From Brevundimonas sp. UBA5936 (lineage in GTDB: Bacteria > Pseudomonadota > Alphaproteobacteria > Caulobacterales > Caulobacteraceae), in assembly GCA_002430835.1 (NCBI GenBank), contig DJDA01000109.1, positions 31,613-95,612 on the forward strand: a DNA stretch of 64,000 nucleotides. Reading direction: 5' to 3'. The notes below the pieces were generated by a model, which saw nothing but the letters and a program-made list of their open reading frames with translations, made no database searches and was not told the origin of the DNA. The position numbers and the translations under genes were made by a program. Positions 61,819 through 64,000 of this stretch are shown piece by piece (the stretch's first letter is position 1; the number at the start of each line of letters is the position of its first letter).

Positions 61819-62864
61819 CGGGCGGCTCCCGGAATGCGACGGATGCGGACGATTTGCGGACGACGGTCTCCGAGCCGGAGCTCGGCTTCGTCGAACAGCC
61901 TATCGACGATCAGGACGCCGTCGGCCTGCCGGTAGTTGACCAGCTGGAGGTCCTCGCCCGCCCGTACGAAGAGGGCCGGCACCTCATCGATCGCGGCTCC
62001 CGGCGACATGGTGATGAAGGTCCGTGCGCCGTCATTGAAGACGGCGGTTGGAGCCCAGCGCGGGGACCGCCCCCGCGCTTCGATCCTGTAGCGCGCGTCG
62101 AGGGGCCCCTGAGGGGTCGCCGCCTGCACATCGACCGGCGGCAGGCCCGACAGCGGATCGGCGACCGGACCGCTCGAGGCGGCGAAGCCATAGTCCCACG
62201 CGATGGCGGCGTTGAAGGCGTCGGCGGCGCCGCTACGCAGGGTCAGGAGATAGACCCGCTGGCTGGTGGTCAGGACCAGGTTGGTCTCCAGACCCGCCTG
62301 CAGGGGTTTGATCAGGACATGGGTCCGGGCGGAGGCGCCGGCGCCCGACTGGCTCTCGCCGATCTGCCAGCGCACCGTATCGCCGGCCGCCTTGGCGGTG
62401 ACCGTCTCGCCCGGCGCCAGGGTGAGGGTGGTGACCCGCAAGGGCGCGGTCCACACCTCGTACACCCGACCGTCCGACCAGCCGAACACTTGGACTCCGC
62501 CCACGAAACCGTCGGCGCTGGAGGCGGCGCGAGCGGATCGATTGGCCTCCGCGATCGCGGCGCGTCCGGAAGGCGTCTCCGGCGCCGGCGTCTCGGCCCG
62601 ACGCCGACGCGGCGGCTCCGCTTGGACGACCGCCTCGAGGTAGGGTCGGGCCGTCGAGCCCGGCTCGATGGGAGGCGTGGCCGGGACCCACTCCGACGAA
62701 GGGAGGGGCTCGGGCGCGACTTCGGGGGTCGGGACCTCGGGCGTGAGCACCTCGGAGAACACGATGGGGTCGGCGTCCGGCCCTCGCAGCAGGGCGCAGC
62801 CGGAGAGCCCGAAGGCGACGGCGGCCGAAAGGGCGGTCACGCTCAGGAAGCGTCGGGGGTCCAT
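61815..62864 (-). CDS. trbG: TrbG/VirB9-like type IV secretion protein
   Basis: A 349-residue lipoprotein-like outer-membrane complex subunit. ALSGCALL at the N-terminus suggests a lipobox; EVWTAPLRVTTLTLAPGETV, HVLIKPLQAGLETNLVLTTS and PALFVRAGEDLQLVNYRQAD are VirB9/TrbG landmarks. Overlaps trbI by 4 bp and trbF by 22 bp. Confidence 0.92.
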   Translation of the reverse strand: MDPRRFLSVTALSAAVAFGLSGCALLRGPDADPIVFSEVLTPEVPTPEVAPEPLPSSEWVPATPPIEPGSTARPYLEAVVQAEPPRRRRAETPAPETPSGRAAIAEANRSARAASSADGFVGGVQVFGWSDGRVYEVWTAPLRVTTLTLAPGETVTAKAAGDTVRWQIGESQSGAGASARTHVLIKPLQAGLETNLVLTTSQRVYLLTLRSGAADAFNAAIAWDYGFAASSGPVADPLSGLPPVDVQAATPQGPLDARYRIEARGRSPRWAPTAVFNDGARTFITMSPGAAIDEVPALFVRAGEDLQLVNYRQADGVLIVDRLFDEAELRLGDRRPQIVRIRRIPGAAR

Positions 62865-63526
62865 GAGACATCCTCGATCTTGAGGCCAAGGGGATTGCGC
62901 ATCAGCTCGGCCTCGTTACGCGGCGGCTGATGGGCGACGGTGATCAGGGCGCGCCAGCGCTCGGCCCCGGCCTGCTGGCCGTTGACGAAGCGGGTCTCTC
63001 TCCACTGCAGGTCGAAGGTTCGATCGCTGCGGCGCACGACGTTGAGGACCTCGACATTGACGGCCTCCCGCCCGGCCTCCGCGAAGGGGTCGTTGGCCTG
63101 GGCCCAGTCGTTCAGGAAGGCCGAGGCCTTCGGCGTGAGGAGGTCGTAGGCGCGCAGCCAGTTCTGTCGGATGACGATCGGATCGATCGATTTGGAGCGG
63201 ACGTCCCGGATCCATTGGGCGAGCGCATAGCCGGTCTGGGCCTCGGTCGGCTCGTATCGGCCGTCCAGAGCCGTGATCCTTTGGGTCTGGCCCCAGTCCG
63301 AGACCTCGACGACGAAGGGTTTCACCACCGCGCGGTCCGCCTGCACCCACCAGCCGGCGCCCAGGAAGGCGGCCAGGCCGAGATTGGCGAGGGCGATCCG
63401 CCGCCAGTTGCGGGCGTGGGCGATCGAGAGCCCCATGCGGTCGTCCCACACCTGACCGGCCCGTTGATACGGCGTGGCCTCCGGAGACGCGGTCAGGGCG
63501 CGCTTGGGCTTGAAGAAGGGATGCAT
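62843..63526 (-). CDS. trbF: TrbF/VirB8-like type IV secretion protein
   Basis: A 227-residue inner-membrane protein: helix near residues 45-65 (ALANLGLAAFLGAGWWVQAD), then the VirB8 fold with DVRSKSIDPIVIRQNWLRAY and VEVLNVVRRSDRTFDLQWRE. ATG 63526 is used; a TTG at 63532 overlaps the trbL stop. Confidence 0.9.
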   Translation of the reverse strand: MHPFFKPKRALTASPEATPYQRAGQVWDDRMGLSIAHARNWRRIALANLGLAAFLGAGWWVQADRAVVKPFVVEVSDWGQTQRITALDGRYEPTEAQTGYALAQWIRDVRSKSIDPIVIRQNWLRAYDLLTPKASAFLNDWAQANDPFAEAGREAVNVEVLNVVRRSDRTFDLQWRETRFVNGQQAGAERWRALITVAHQPPRNEAELMRNPLGLKIEDVSWTPDAS

Positions 63527-63528
63527 GC

Positions 63529-64000
63529 TCAATCCTCGTTTCTGACGGTGGGCTTGAGGGCGCCGCTGTTCTCGCCGGCCGGCATCAGGGCGCGGCCGGA
63601 GTTGGCGATGAAGAAGGCCTGGAGGGCGGCCGATCGGCCTCCGGCGCGAGCGCCGGTCGAGGTCGACGGCCGCTCGTCCGAAAGGGGCGGCCTTGCGCGC
63701 TCCCCGGTCGCTGTCTTCGGCCCCGCGGAGGACGTGGACGGCCCGTCGACTGCGGTGCGTGGAGCCTCCGTGGGTCCGGAGGTCCCGGCCCCTTTCGGCG
63801 GCGGCGAATCCGCGGATGGAGCCGTGCTCTCAGGAGAGGCGCCGCGTGCGCGCCCGCCGCCCGGTCCTCCGGCGCCTGGGCCGCCTGGTCCCGAGCCCGG
63901 TGAAGGTCGGGGCGCTCCTCCCCACGGGGAGCCTCCGGACGGGGGGCCGCTTCCGGCGGACCGACCCGCCGAGGCTGCGCCGCCCGCCGATCGGGACGAT
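63529..64000 (-). CDS. trbL: TrbL C-terminal tail (cut by window edge)
   Basis: An open minus-strand frame without stop from 64000 ends at TGA 63529-63531, just before trbF. The visible protein is a Gly/Pro/Ser/Ala-rich tail ending QAFFIANSGRALMPAGENSG and then ALKPTVRNED. This low-complexity end right upstream of trbF is characteristic of TrbL/VirB6 in Trb-type elements; the membrane core is outside the window. Confidence 0.75.
   Translation of the reverse strand, partial: SSRSAGGAASAGRSAGSGPPSGGSPWGGAPRPSPGSGPGGPGAGGPGGGRARGASPESTAPSADSPPPKGAGTSGPTEAPRTAVDGPSTSSAGPKTATGERARPPLSDERPSTSTGARAGGRSAALQAFFIANSGRALMPAGENSGALKPTVRNED

Noticed and set aside
1..64000. CRISPR arrays, rRNA or tRNA genes, intact insertion sequences
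   Set aside because: No regularly spaced repeats, no cloverleaf or ribosomal sequence and no transposase-like protein were recognised by eye. A dedicated scan could still find a tRNA I missed.

Overview
The window is a GC-rich chromosomal segment that reads like a member of the Caulobacterales, probably a Brevundimonas or close relative. That placement is inference from coding style: dense high-GC genes, several TonB-dependent receptors, 4-bp ATGA/GTGA gene overlaps, and a lasso peptide locus of the isopeptidase/TonB-receptor type. No rRNA, tRNA, CRISPR array or intact insertion sequence was seen.

Layout. 1-11.6 kb: mixed accessory chromosome. It holds a glutathione S-transferase/RraA pair, a decayed msrB, a YeeE/YedE transporter, a redoxin, LysR, TetR and HxlR regulators, a DoxX protein, an alpha/beta hydrolase, and two divergent HEPN-motif proteins (9.2-11.6 kb) sharing an imperfect dyad. 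12.0-23.2 kb: a catabolic cluster made of an acyl-CoA ligase, a TetR repressor, a TonB-dependent receptor, and a tightly overlapped operon of a beta-lactamase-fold esterase, an alpha/beta hydrolase, a GPH-type MFS permease, an SDR and a type-B carboxylesterase. Two near-identical palindromes sit in front of the ligase and the receptor and are probably TetR operators. 23.4-33 kb: small regulators, an HD hydrolase, membrane proteins, an XRE/DUF2975 pair, a ZIP transporter, a TetR/quinone-oxidoreductase pair with a readable promoter-operator, a second redoxin, and msrA.

33.1-45.4 kb: lasso peptide locus. Two GntR-type regulators and an XRE regulator precede two tandem 39-residue precursors. Each precursor has a 20-residue leader ending in Thr at -2 and a 19-residue core starting with Gly1 and carrying Glu9. 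Each is preceded by the same 24-bp block and a small leader hairpin, and each is followed by a stem-loop. Next come the fused RRE/leader protease (B) and the lasso cyclase (C). Convergent with these are a prolyl-oligopeptidase-type isopeptidase, an STN-containing TonB-dependent receptor, a FecR anti-sigma and a FecI-type sigma factor. No ABC exporter is present. The layout suggests peptides that are made, exported by an unidentified route, re-imported by the receptor, cleaved inside the cell, and sensed through FecR/FecI.

45.6-57.4 kb: a defence-like island. It holds four more HEPN-family proteins, two DUF4238 proteins, an HTH/DUF2971/double PD-(D/E)XK gene set with a clear promoter-operator, a nucleotidyltransferase-HEPN protein, another PD-(D/E)XK protein, a lipocalin-like pseudogene, and a YhaV toxin system whose PrlF antitoxin is encoded divergently. 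A 73-nt element occurs twice, at the start of the sigma-factor gene (45.3 kb) and of a HEPN gene (57.4 kb). 57.6-64 kb: a HAD phosphatase and a PilZ protein, then the edge of an integrative conjugative element on the minus strand (trbL-trbF-trbG-trbI-traF-lytic transglycosylase and three small proteins, two of them HTH-like). It runs off the right edge.
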